This document shows positions 8,139 to 15,201 of a stretch of 60,754 nucleotides of DNA, one piece after another. Below the pieces are notes generated by a model that saw only the letters and a program-made list of their open reading frames with translations, did not search any database and had not been told where the DNA came from. The DNA lies in NCBI RefSeq assembly GCF_004341385.1, contig NZ_SLXE01000016.1, positions 1 to 60,754 of the forward strand, in the 5' to 3' direction. A program made the position numbers and the translations under genes. Every line of letters starts with the position of its first letter. Position 1 is the stretch's first letter. Source of the DNA: Uruburuella suis. Lineage in GTDB: Bacteria; Pseudomonadota; Gammaproteobacteria; Burkholderiales; Neisseriaceae.

Positions 8139-8957
8139 GAGCGCATCGTCTGCATCCATAAACACATGCCGTTGCCGGTGATATTGCTCTTCATCTTCGC
8201 CACGCCGCCAAAACGGCACGGCATAGCAATGGGCGGCGGGCAGCCGCCATTGCACCCGTGCAATCGGGCGCAAGGCGGCCACCAATTGCGCTTCGCCGCC
8301 AAACCAGCAGCGGCAATCGCTTGGCGGCTGCGGCAGCGCGGCGATTTGGGCGGCAATGGCGGCCACGGTGTCGGGCGCGTTGCCGCTGAAAAAGTGCACA
8401 TTTATGGCGGCGGGTTTGGGCAACAGTGCGGGCAAATCGGCCGCCTCGGGCAGCCACAGCCACACATCGCCGCGGCTGTGCGGGTGCATTTCGGCCAGCA
8501 TGGCGCTGATGGCGGGCAGGGCGCTTAAGTCGCCCGCGATGACGGCGTGCGCACAAGAAGCCGGCATATCGCGGCTGCCGGCGGGGGCGGATACGCCGAT
8601 GCTTTGGCCGGCCTGCACGCTGCGGGCAAAGTGTGAGGCGGGGCCATTGCTGTTGTGCAGCACAAAATCAATGGTCATGGTGCACTCGGTGCGGTCAAAC
8701 GCGCTTAAGGTGTAGGAACGTTTGTAGGGCGCGGCGGTTTTATCGGGCCAGCGCGGGCCTTGCGGGGTGAGGTCGGGCAGCACAGGTTTGCTTTGGCCGG
8801 CACGGGGCAGCAGGATTTTGATGTGGGCGCCGTTGCGGGTAAACGGATAATCGGCCAATTCGGGGCTGTGAAACACAATGCGGCGCAGGTGCGGGCTGAG
8901 ATCGTGCCAGCTTTGCACTTGAATCAGGCGCGCGCGTTTGGGGTTGGGCTCAGTCAT
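8136..8957 (-). CDS. siderophore-interacting protein (FAD-dependent ferric-siderophore reductase, ViuB/YqjH family)
   Basis: Cytoplasmic flavoprotein that reduces iron in imported ferric siderophores and so releases it. The 273-residue protein has a FAD-binding barrel with KRSYTLSAFD (about 79-88), the DFVLHNSNGPASHFA segment typical of SIP proteins, an AGDLSALPAI nucleotide-domain start, and a C-terminal FWRRGEDEEQYH. Its start overlaps the esterase stop by 8 bases, so the two are probably co-translated. The TAG stop lies in the terminal bases of a family D element, so the last residues (MDADDAL) may have been altered by that insertion. Family confidence is high. Confidence 0.92.
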   Translation of the reverse strand: MTEPNPKRARLIQVQSWHDLSPHLRRIVFHSPELADYPFTRNGAHIKILLPRAGQSKPVLPDLTPQGPRWPDKTAAPYKRSYTLSAFDRTECTMTIDFVLHNSNGPASHFARSVQAGQSIGVSAPAGSRDMPASCAHAVIAGDLSALPAISAMLAEMHPHSRGDVWLWLPEAADLPALLPKPAAINVHFFSGNAPDTVAAIAAQIAALPQPPSDCRCWFGGEAQLVAALRPIARVQWRLPAAHCYAVPFWRRGEDEEQYHRQRHVFMDADDAL

Positions 8958-9912
8958 GGGTTGGTTCCTGAAAAGGGGTGGAAGCTTGGCTTAAGGCTGC
9001 CTGAAACGATGCGGCCAGCAGGCTGCCGTGGCTGTGTTGCGGATAATCCTGATAATGCACGCTCAGGCCGGGCAGTTTGCCCAATTGTGCGGCCAGTGTT
9101 TTGGCGGCATCGGGCGGCACGGCGGCCACGGCGCGGTTGCGGGCTTCGATGCGCTGTTGTTGCTGTGGGTTTTGCGCGGTTTTGCGCTCGGCTTTGCCGC
9201 TTTTTTGCAGCCACAATTGTGCACGGGGCTGAAATGGCAAAGGCCGTCTGAACGCTTGCTGTGCCTGTTGCAGAAACAGGCCGCGCTGCCACCACAATGA
9301 GGGGTCGGCGGCGATGTATTGCGTAAACGCATCGGGTTGTTGCAGCAAGCTGTAGAGCACAAACAGGCCGCCGTAGGAATGCCCCCACAGCGTTTGCCGT
9401 TGCGGATTCAGTGGCGCGCGTTTGGCCACGGCAGGGCGGATTTCGGTGGTGAGCCGTTGCAGCAATATCGCTGCGCCGCCGTTTTGGCGTGTGGGGTCGA
9501 AATCATCGGCCAAAGCCTGGCCGTGTGTATCGGGCGGGGTGTAGTCATAGGCCCGGGCGGCGGCATCGAAGCGCAAATTGTTGGCATAACCAATCAGCAC
9601 CAGCACGGTTGGCGCTTCGGCGGCTAGGCGGCGCAAGGTTGCGGTGTTTAAAAGCTCGGGCAAGGCGTTGCCGTCAAGCGCAAACAAGGCGGGAAAGCCG
9701 GCGGCTGGCGGCGCGGCTTCGGGAATGCCGGCATACACGCGAAGCGCCGGCCTGCCATCGGCGGTGGGGAAATCCAGCGTGTGGAAGCGGTAGCCGCTCT
9801 CAGGCGCGGAGAGCACCGAAAAATCGGCGCGCCGGCTCATATCGGGCGGCGGGGCAGCGGGGCTGTGCGCGGCCAATAGCAGGGTAGTGAGAAATAAGGC
9901 TATTCGTAGCAT
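8950..9912 (-). CDS. periplasmic siderophore esterase, IroE/Cee-like alpha/beta hydrolase
   Basis: Probably hydrolyses the trilactone of enterobactin or salmochelin in the periplasm to linear forms. The 320 residues start with a signal peptide (MLRIALFLTTLLLAAHSPAA), followed by a hydrolase with nucleophile GHSYGG (Ser about 179), the DPSLWW motif characteristic of the IroE/enterochelin-esterase group, and a C-terminal HSHGS with the catalytic His near 295. The signal peptide separates it from cytoplasmic Fes. It overlaps the reductase gene by 8 bases. Two simDUS-type 12-mers (AGGCTGCCTGAA) occur in and just before this gene, which hints at exchange with another neisserial lineage. The exact substrate is inferred. 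Confidence 0.85.
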   Translation of the reverse strand: MLRIALFLTTLLLAAHSPAAPPPDMSRRADFSVLSAPESGYRFHTLDFPTADGRPALRVYAGIPEAAPPAAGFPALFALDGNALPELLNTATLRRLAAEAPTVLVLIGYANNLRFDAAARAYDYTPPDTHGQALADDFDPTRQNGGAAILLQRLTTEIRPAVAKRAPLNPQRQTLWGHSYGGLFVLYSLLQQPDAFTQYIAADPSLWWQRGLFLQQAQQAFRRPLPFQPRAQLWLQKSGKAERKTAQNPQQQQRIEARNRAVAAVPPDAAKTLAAQLGKLPGLSVHYQDYPQHSHGSLLAASFQAALSQASTPFQEPTHD

Positions 9913-9919
9913 AGGGTTA

Positions 9920-9931
9920 AGGCTGCCTGAA
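9920..9931 (+). other. AG-simDUS-type uptake sequence (AGGCTGCCTGAA)
   Basis: Variant dialect 12-mer 8 bases upstream of the esterase start; a second copy lies inside the esterase gene at 8994-9005. I saw this variant nowhere else in the window. Confidence 0.7.
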
Positions 9932-9977
9932 AGAGAAACGGGATAAAAAACAAACGCTAAAAGCTTTAATCATTCAG

Positions 9978-10083
9978 TAGCTGTAGGTCGGATTCTTGAA
10001 TCCGACACTTGTTTGCAGAACAAGATTGCGGCATGTTCGGCCTTGCGGCCCAATGTCGGATTCGAGAATCCGACCTACAGCTA
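9978..10083. repeat. family C repeat (GTAGGTCGGATTC, 106 bp)
   Basis: Ends are the inverted pair TAGCTGTAGGTCGGATTC / GAATCCGACCTACAGCTA, enclosing a second inverted pair TTGAATCCGAC / GTCGGATTCGA. It is followed by CTACGGGCTGTTATTGCG, which also follows the second copy (10886-10947). Confidence 0.7.
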
Positions 10084-10123
10084 CGGGCTGTTATTGCGTT
10101 TCAGACGGCCATTCTTTGCGGCG

Positions 10124-10816
10124 TTATTTCACCAAACGTGCATCAGCGCCGAAGCCACGGGCGGCATCGGGTTTGGCGACATCGAATTCGCGCAAGGTGC
10201 TGTTGATGGTCACCGTTAGCGGTTTGCCGTTAACCGTGGCCGAGGCGTTCAGCTTCACGCCGCCGCCGCTGCGCTCGCCGCTGGCAAAATCAGGCAGTTG
10301 CAGCTCGCTCAGTTGCAGGCTGGGGCGGGTGAGTTTGGCTTCTTTGTTAACCAATTGTTTGCCGCGCGGGCGGATTTTGTCTTCGGCTTTGAAGGTGTCG
10401 GGCGTGTCGGCATCGCTGATTAAGGCCAGGCTCAAGAGCTTGGCGGCGGCCAAATCGGGCTGGCCGTTGTGCACGGGAATGCCGATTAAGAGCTTCACGC
10501 CGCGGTGGATGGCGCGGTTGTCGCTCCAGCCGCTGCCTTCGCGTGCGGGGCGGGCGTCGGCGGCGAGCGAATAGCTACGGCTCATAATCTGGATTTTGTA
10601 GCCGGGGATTTTGGTTTTGCCCAAGCCGTCGTTAATGTCGGCCACGAGTTCGGGCGCATTGCCTTGTTGGTTGCCGAGCAGGCGGGCGGAGGTGTCGGCC
10701 ACGGCAAGCGTTTGGCCGGCATAGCGGATGTCTTGTTGATGGGCGAAGCCTGCGGCGAAAGCGGGGCTGCTCAAGCCGAGGGCGGCGGCAATAAATAATG
10801 CGGTGCTGGTTTTCAT
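10124..10816 (-). CDS. unrecognised secreted protein in the siderophore locus
   Basis: I do not recognise this 230-residue protein. The ATG at 10816 gives a clear Sec signal peptide (KTSTALFIAAALGLSSPAFA, cleavage after AFA) and has AAGGA 7-8 bases upstream. The mature part is soluble-looking with no cysteines and an Arg/Lys-rich centre (KIRPRGKQLVNKEAKLTRP). Its last third alternates hydrophobic and polar residues (LNASATVNGKPLTVTINST), suggesting beta structure. It lies between the TonB-dependent receptor and the periplasmic esterase on the same strand, separated from both by repeats. A periplasmic role in siderophore handling is suggested by position only. A lipid-binding or chaperone-like protein is equally possible. 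Confidence 0.75.
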   Translation of the reverse strand: MKTSTALFIAAALGLSSPAFAAGFAHQQDIRYAGQTLAVADTSARLLGNQQGNAPELVADINDGLGKTKIPGYKIQIMSRSYSLAADARPAREGSGWSDNRAIHRGVKLLIGIPVHNGQPDLAAAKLLSLALISDADTPDTFKAEDKIRPRGKQLVNKEAKLTRPSLQLSELQLPDFASGERSGGGVKLNASATVNGKPLTVTINSTLREFDVAKPDAARGFGADARLVK

Positions 10817-10885
10817 GCGGTTTCCTTGAATGGTGGGTGTATCAATATGGGGCATGTTTGAGTGGTGGTGCTAATCTGCAGCGGT

Positions 10886-10947
10886 GCTAGGTCGGATTCT
10901 TGAATTCGGCCTTGCGGCCAAATGTCGGATTCGAGAATCCGACCTAC
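10886..10947. repeat. family C repeat, shorter copy
   Basis: GCTAGGTCGGATTCTTGAA ... GAATCCGACCTAC. Further inverted GGTTACGGCC / GGCCTAACC sequence follows to about 11045, and then the TACGGGCTGTTATTGCG tail shared with the 9978 copy. No gene is seen in 10817-11184. Confidence 0.6.
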
Positions 10948-11064
10948 AAAGACCAAGGCTGCGGCCTAACATTTCCGGTTTCGGGCAATATTGCGGGAAA
11001 CCAAGATGTTGTTGGGTTACGGCCTTGGCGGCCTAACCCAATCTACGGGCTGTTATTGCGTTTC

Positions 11065-11168
11065 ATACCAATCCAAAAAAATAACCTAACTTCGTTGTCT
11101 CGCCTTGCCGTACTATCTGTACTGTCTGCGGCTCGCCGCCTTGTTAGCTTACTTTTTTGAATTGGTAT
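11065..11168. repeat. family A dyad repeat (104 bp)
   Basis: ATACCAATCCAAAAAAATA ... GAATTGGTAT, with a DUS half (CAGACGGCC) directly after it. It lies 16 bases beyond the end of the TonB-dependent receptor gene, so it may form part of that transcript's 3' end. Confidence 0.8.
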
Positions 11169-11184
11169 CAGACGGCCTTAAATC

Positions 11185-13350
11185 TTAAAACCCCACTTTC
11201 AGGCTGCCGTAAAAGGCGCGGCCGTGTTGGTTGAAGGTTTGTGCGCCGTCGGCGGTGCGGTAGATTTTCTTGTCGAAAATATTGCTGATGCCGGCGCGGG
11301 CGCTGGTGTGTTTGTTGAATTGATAGCCGGCATTGATGCCCCACAGGCCGTAGCTGCCCACTTCATTGGTGCTCAGGCCGTTGCTGTTTTCGGTGCGGTT
11401 CACCGCCACGGTGCGCGGCTTGATGCGGCCGTATTGGGTGAAGGTGAGGTTGGCATCCCATTTTTCGGTGGGCGTCCACGCTAGGGTGCTGTTGAAGGTG
11501 AATTTCGGAATCATCGATAAGGGGTTGCCTTGGTAGTCTTCCGATTTTTGCATATAGGTGAAATTGTTGTTCCATTTCAAGCGCTCATGCAGCGGCACCA
11601 CCAAGTTGCCTTCCACGCCGGCCACGGTGGCTTTGGGGGTGTTGCTCCATTGGTAGAGCGCGTTGCCTAAATCGCTTTGGGCAACCAGCACGTCGCCGAT
11701 CACGATTTTGTTGCGGTAGGCGTTGTGGAAATAAGTGGCCGATGCCTGCCAGCCGTTTTTATTGAATTCGGCGCCGATTTCTTTGTTCCAGCTGGTTTCC
11801 GGCTTCAAATCGGCGTTGCCCATGTAGTAGCAGCGGCCTGAAGTACCGATGGGGCAGCCGTTGCCGCGGGTGTAGAGAATAAAATTGGGGTCGGTTTGAT
11901 AAAGGTTGGGCGCTTTGTAGGCGCGGGCGATGCCGCCTTTAACCAGCCAATATTCGCCCAGTTGTTGTGAAAAATTGAGGCCGCCGCTCACGTTGCCGCC
12001 GGATTTGCTGTGGTGGTCGAAGCGCAGGGTGGGGATGAGGTGGGTGCGCTCGGTGAGGGCGATGTTGTCTTCGGCATACACGGCCCATTCGCGTTGCGAG
12101 GCATTGCTGCCGCGTGTGGCGGAAATGCCGTCGAAGATGTCGGTGTTGCCTTGGTCGGTGAAGCTTTGGCGGTTGGATGAGGCATCTTTCAGACGGCTGT
12201 CGGTGAATTCGGCGCCCACCGTCAATACATGCGGCACGCCCCATTCAAACGGAATATGCGCTTCGCTGCTCAGGCGCAGGTTTTTCAGGTAGCTGTTGGT
12301 GAATTCATCGCTGCTGTAGCTGCCTTCGGGGCCGCCGGCGAGATATTCGGGCAGGCGGCTGTTGGTGGTGCGGTCGTAGCTGATATACGATTTGGTGTCG
12401 CCCCAATCCCAGGCGCCGGTGTGGGTGAGGGCGAAATTGCTGCGGTAGAGGCGGGCGGTTTCCGAGCCGATAAGGCTGGTGCGTAAGGCTTCGGCGGCGG
12501 GGTGGGTGTCGCTGTTTTGGGTGTCGCCGTTGTAAATATTGCCTTGGCGGCTGAAGCCGGTGTCGAAGGTGAGGCTTTGGGCGGGGCTGATTTTCCAATG
12601 CAGACGGCCGGCGATGTCTTTATTGCGCACGCCTTCCACGCCGGCGGCATCGGCATTGCCGGCGGCGGCATTGATGTTGGCATCATCGGCATCGGTTTTG
12701 TTGGCGCTGCCGTAGATGCGGAACGACAACACATCTTTCACAATCGGGCCGCTCAGGTTGAAGCCCACGCGGTTGGTGGCGCCTTCGTCATCGTCTTGCG
12801 GCTGGTTGGTGTAGTAATTCAGGCTGCCGCTGAATTCGTTGGTGATTTTTTTGGTGACGATATTCACCATGCCGCCCATGGCGCCGGAGCCGTAGCGGGC
12901 GGCGGCGGGGCCGCGGATTACTTCAATCGAATCGATGGCTTCGGCCGGCACCCAGTTGCTGTCGCCGCGGGTGTTGCGCTCGCCGCGCATGCTGATGCGC
13001 TCCGAATTGCGCGAGGTGGCCGGGCGGCCGTCGATTAAAATCAGCGTGTTTTCCGGCCCCATGCCGCGCAAATCAATCTGGCGCTTGTTGCCGCGCTGGC
13101 CGGTGGCGGTGTTGCCGGTGAGGTTGACGCCGGGCATGGTGCGCACCAGCTCGGAAATGTCGTTCACTACCGGCTGCTTTTCCAAATCTTGCGCCGAGAT
13201 TTTCGACACGCCCAGCGATTGCTGCAATTGGCGCTCGGCGGTTACGTAAACAGTGCCTAATTCGGCGGTGCTCTCGGCTGTTTCGGCATGGGCAAAACCT
13301 GCCAGCAGGCTGAGAGAGAGAAGTGGCAAACGCAATTGCGGGGTAGGCAT
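11185..13350 (-). CDS. TonB-dependent catecholate siderophore receptor (FepA/PfeA/IroN-like)
   Basis: Outer-membrane receptor for ferric tricatecholates. The 721-residue product has a signal peptide ending AGFAHA, a TonB-box region near ELGTVYVTAE, and a plug domain closely like E. coli FepA (QPVVNDISELVRTMPGVNLT, QIDLRGMGPENTLILIDGRP, EVIRGPAAARYGSGAMGGMV). A 22-strand barrel follows, ending in the aromatic C-terminus FYGSLKVGF. It contains RGNGCPIGTSGRCY, a disulphide-bearing loop of the FepA type. It is clearly different from neisserial FetA/FrpB. A Fur-like site lies about 240 bases upstream, with a family A repeat between. The AraC regulator is divergent. Enterobactin or salmochelin as ligand is inferred from family. 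Confidence 0.94.
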   Translation of the reverse strand: MPTPQLRLPLLSLSLLAGFAHAETAESTAELGTVYVTAERQLQQSLGVSKISAQDLEKQPVVNDISELVRTMPGVNLTGNTATGQRGNKRQIDLRGMGPENTLILIDGRPATSRNSERISMRGERNTRGDSNWVPAEAIDSIEVIRGPAAARYGSGAMGGMVNIVTKKITNEFSGSLNYYTNQPQDDDEGATNRVGFNLSGPIVKDVLSFRIYGSANKTDADDANINAAAGNADAAGVEGVRNKDIAGRLHWKISPAQSLTFDTGFSRQGNIYNGDTQNSDTHPAAEALRTSLIGSETARLYRSNFALTHTGAWDWGDTKSYISYDRTTNSRLPEYLAGGPEGSYSSDEFTNSYLKNLRLSSEAHIPFEWGVPHVLTVGAEFTDSRLKDASSNRQSFTDQGNTDIFDGISATRGSNASQREWAVYAEDNIALTERTHLIPTLRFDHHSKSGGNVSGGLNFSQQLGEYWLVKGGIARAYKAPNLYQTDPNFILYTRGNGCPIGTSGRCYYMGNADLKPETSWNKEIGAEFNKNGWQASATYFHNAYRNKIVIGDVLVAQSDLGNALYQWSNTPKATVAGVEGNLVVPLHERLKWNNNFTYMQKSEDYQGNPLSMIPKFTFNSTLAWTPTEKWDANLTFTQYGRIKPRTVAVNRTENSNGLSTNEVGSYGLWGINAGYQFNKHTSARAGISNIFDKKIYRTADGAQTFNQHGRAFYGSLKVGF

Positions 13351-13400
13351 TAAAAAGGCTCCGGAAGGTCAAGGGTTGTGTAGATTCGATTGCCTGCATA

Positions 13401-13505
13401 AGACCAACCCAAAAAAAATAACCTAACTTCGTTGGCTCGCCTTGCCGTACGGGTTGTACTGTCTGCGGCTCGCCGCCTAGTTAGCTTACTTTTTTGAATA
13501 GGTAT
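13401..13505. repeat. family A dyad repeat in the leader of the receptor gene
   Basis: A slightly diverged copy (starts AGACCAACCC, ends AATAGGTAT) lies between the receptor start codon and the Fur-like operator. A DUS follows near 13511. It would be transcribed as part of the receptor's 5' leader if the promoter is at the operator. Confidence 0.75.
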
Positions 13506-13591
13506 AAGGCTTTCAGACGGCCTTACGCAGCTGCAAAAACAAATATGGCAAACAGGATGCGGGTTTTATCATCGATGTGGTTTTTAATATA

Positions 13592-13610
13592 TGTTATGAT
13601 AATCAATATC
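13592..13610. promoter_or_regulatory. Fur-box-like operator between receptor and AraC regulator genes
   Basis: TGTTATGATAATCAATATC matches 15 of 19 positions of the Fur consensus, with the central ATGATAATC intact. It lies about 99 bases upstream of the AraC gene and 242 bases upstream of the divergent receptor gene. It could repress both by iron. Confidence 0.65.
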
Positions 13611-13708
13611 ATTCATATATTAGCAGAACGCGGCGGTAAAACCTGCGGTGAAAAGCAATTTTTTACCCTGTGAAAAAGGCAGCGTGCCGCGTGAAAGGAC
13701 AAAACAGC

Positions 13709-14680
13709 ATGGCAATGGTGGAAACCAACGCTCAGATGGCGGATAGTGCGCCGTTTTCTTCTGCGGCTTTATCAGGAAACGAAGCGCGCCGGCGCAACCC
13801 GCACCCGCATTTGTGCGGCACGGTGGAAAGCTGGCATTTGCGCGAAGGCTTGTCGGTGAAGTCGGCACATTTCAAGGTGGCCGAGCGCGTGGATTTGCCG
13901 CTGATTCACTTTGCACCCGATTTGCGGGTGGTGCTTTCATTGGCCGGGTGCAGCCGCCTGAGTGTGGGCGGCACGGAAATCGGCATTGGAAAAGAAGCGG
14001 CGTATGACGGCGTGTGGCTGCCGGTGTTGAAGGGAGAATGCGGCGGCAAGCATTTCAAAGTGCAGGCGCAACATCATGAATTGGTACTGTTTGTCGGGCT
14101 GGATTGGTGGGCGGCCTGCTGCAACGGTTGGCCGGCGCAACCGGCCTGGCTCACGTTGCCGCCGACGCAGCATTTGCAGGCCCGCTATTTTCAGGTCAGC
14201 CCGCACATGCGCGTGCTGGCCGCGCAAATCGAAGCGGCCGAAACGCAGAGGCTGCCGTTGCCCGTGCGCCGCTTGCAGCAGGAAAGCGCTGCCGTGGCGC
14301 TGCTTGCCGAAGTGGCGCAGCAGCTGGTGTTGCAAGGCGGGCATGTCGGCGGGCTGCCGGTGGCGCAACAAAAAAGGGTCAACCGGCTCACCGCACTTTT
14401 GCACAGCGGGCAGGCCGATGATTGGCCACTGGCGCAGATGGCGGCACATTGCCATTGCAACACCACCACTTTGCAGCGCAATTTTCAGGAGCATCACGGC
14501 GTGAGCATCGCCCACTATCTGCGCCGCCTCAAGCTTGCCCGCGCTTATCGGGCGCTGCTCGCCGGCGCGCGCGTAAACGAAGCGGCCGCAGCCGCGGGCT
14601 ACCGGCATCTGGAAAGCTTCAGCAAGGCATTCAAGCAGCAATATCATGTGTGCCCGCGGCAGGTGCGCTCGATGGCTTGA
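13709..14680 (+). CDS. AraC-family transcriptional regulator (PchR/MpeR-like)
   Basis: Probable regulator of the adjacent receptor and siderophore genes. The 323-residue product has an N-terminal sensor region (residues 1 to about 215) like that of PchR-type siderophore-responsive regulators. The C-terminal double helix-turn-helix region includes WPLAQMAAHCHCNTTTLQRN, then GVSIAHYLRRLKLARAYRAL, then VNEAAAAAGYRHLESFSKAF. I chose the ATG at 13709, which has AAAGGA 9 bases upstream; a Met two codons later is possible. The gene is divergent from the receptor with a shared Fur-like site. In gonococci the AraC protein MpeR activates fetA, which offers a parallel. The regulatory target is inferred. 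Confidence 0.9.
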   Translation: MAMVETNAQMADSAPFSSAALSGNEARRRNPHPHLCGTVESWHLREGLSVKSAHFKVAERVDLPLIHFAPDLRVVLSLAGCSRLSVGGTEIGIGKEAAYDGVWLPVLKGECGGKHFKVQAQHHELVLFVGLDWWAACCNGWPAQPAWLTLPPTQHLQARYFQVSPHMRVLAAQIEAAETQRLPLPVRRLQQESAAVALLAEVAQQLVLQGGHVGGLPVAQQKRVNRLTALLHSGQADDWPLAQMAAHCHCNTTTLQRNFQEHHGVSIAHYLRRLKLARAYRALLAGARVNEAAAAAGYRHLESFSKAFKQQYHVCPRQVRSMA

Positions 14681-14682
14681 TG

Positions 14683-14915
14683 ACACCCATCCAAAAAAAT
14701 CACCTTATGGCGTTTTCTGGCCTTGTCATACTATAGTGGAATGCATAAAAAAGTGACACAACGGGTAGGTTGGGTTGAAAACCCAACAAGCCGACTGAAA
14801 CGTTGGGTTTATCAACCCAACCTACTCCGTGATAGTGCGTGGCTTTGTATCACTTTTTCTTGCATGCCACTATATCTATGCTGTACTTTATAAGCTTGCT
14901 TTTGGGAATGGGTAT
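14683..14915. repeat. family A repeat split by a family B (Correia-like) element
   Basis: The left half (14683-14731, ACACCCATCCAAAAAAAT...) and right half (14875-14915, ...GGGAATGGGTAT) form a degraded family A dyad. It is interrupted at its central TA by the B element at 14732-14874. It starts within a few bases of the AraC gene stop. Confidence 0.7.
14732..14874. mobile_element. family B Correia-like element (143 bp)
   Basis: Termini TATAGTGGAATGCA and TGCATGCCACTATA are inverted repeats ending in TA. Inside is a second inverted pair GGTAGGTTGGGTTG / CAACCCAACCTAC and a degenerate DUS (CGACTGAAAC). Correia elements of Neisseria share the TATAGTGG terminus and TA target. Confidence 0.75.
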
Positions 14916-14958
14916 AAACCCGAGGCCGTCTGAAAACTTTTCAGACGGCCTCGGGTTT
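14916..14958. terminator. inverted DUS pair after the AraC gene
   Basis: AAACCCGAGGCCGTCTGAAAA with its full inverted copy makes a stem of about 18 bp, a strong bidirectional terminator candidate. Confidence 0.7.
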
Positions 14959-14998
14959 ATTGTTGGAAATCGAACGTGGAATTGATTTTCTTTTCTTT

Positions 14999-15042
14999 AT
15001 TTATAAGGTCATGATTTAAAATTTATAAGGTCATGATTTAAA
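14999..15042 (+). repeat. perfect 22-bp tandem duplication
   Basis: The 22-mer ATTTATAAGGTCATGATT(TAAA) occurs twice head to tail with no mismatch in otherwise unannotated AT-rich DNA. It is probably a recent slippage duplication. Confidence 0.85.
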
Positions 15043-15103
15043 CCGGCGCGGCGTTGCCCCGTTTTATTTTCTTATGTTGAAGATGTGCTATCAACAGGCA
15101 GCA

Positions 15104-15134
15104 AGGCCGTCTGAAAACGGTTTTCAGACGGCCT
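15104..15134. terminator. inverted DUS pair after the AbrB-family gene
   Basis: AGGCCGTCTGAAAACGG with its inverted copy, 67 bases beyond the AbrB-family stop codon. Confidence 0.65.
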
Positions 15135-15201
15135 CTGGGATAAACATAAAGCGCATCCATCAAGCCGGCAGGTCAGTTGATCAAAATTATCATGCGTCTG
15201 A

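Noticed and set aside
11185..13350. Receptor as the neisserial FetA/FrpB protein
   Set aside because: The plug sequence is close to E. coli FepA (QIDLRGMGPENTLILIDG region) and lacks the FetA pattern, so the FepA/IroN group is preferred.
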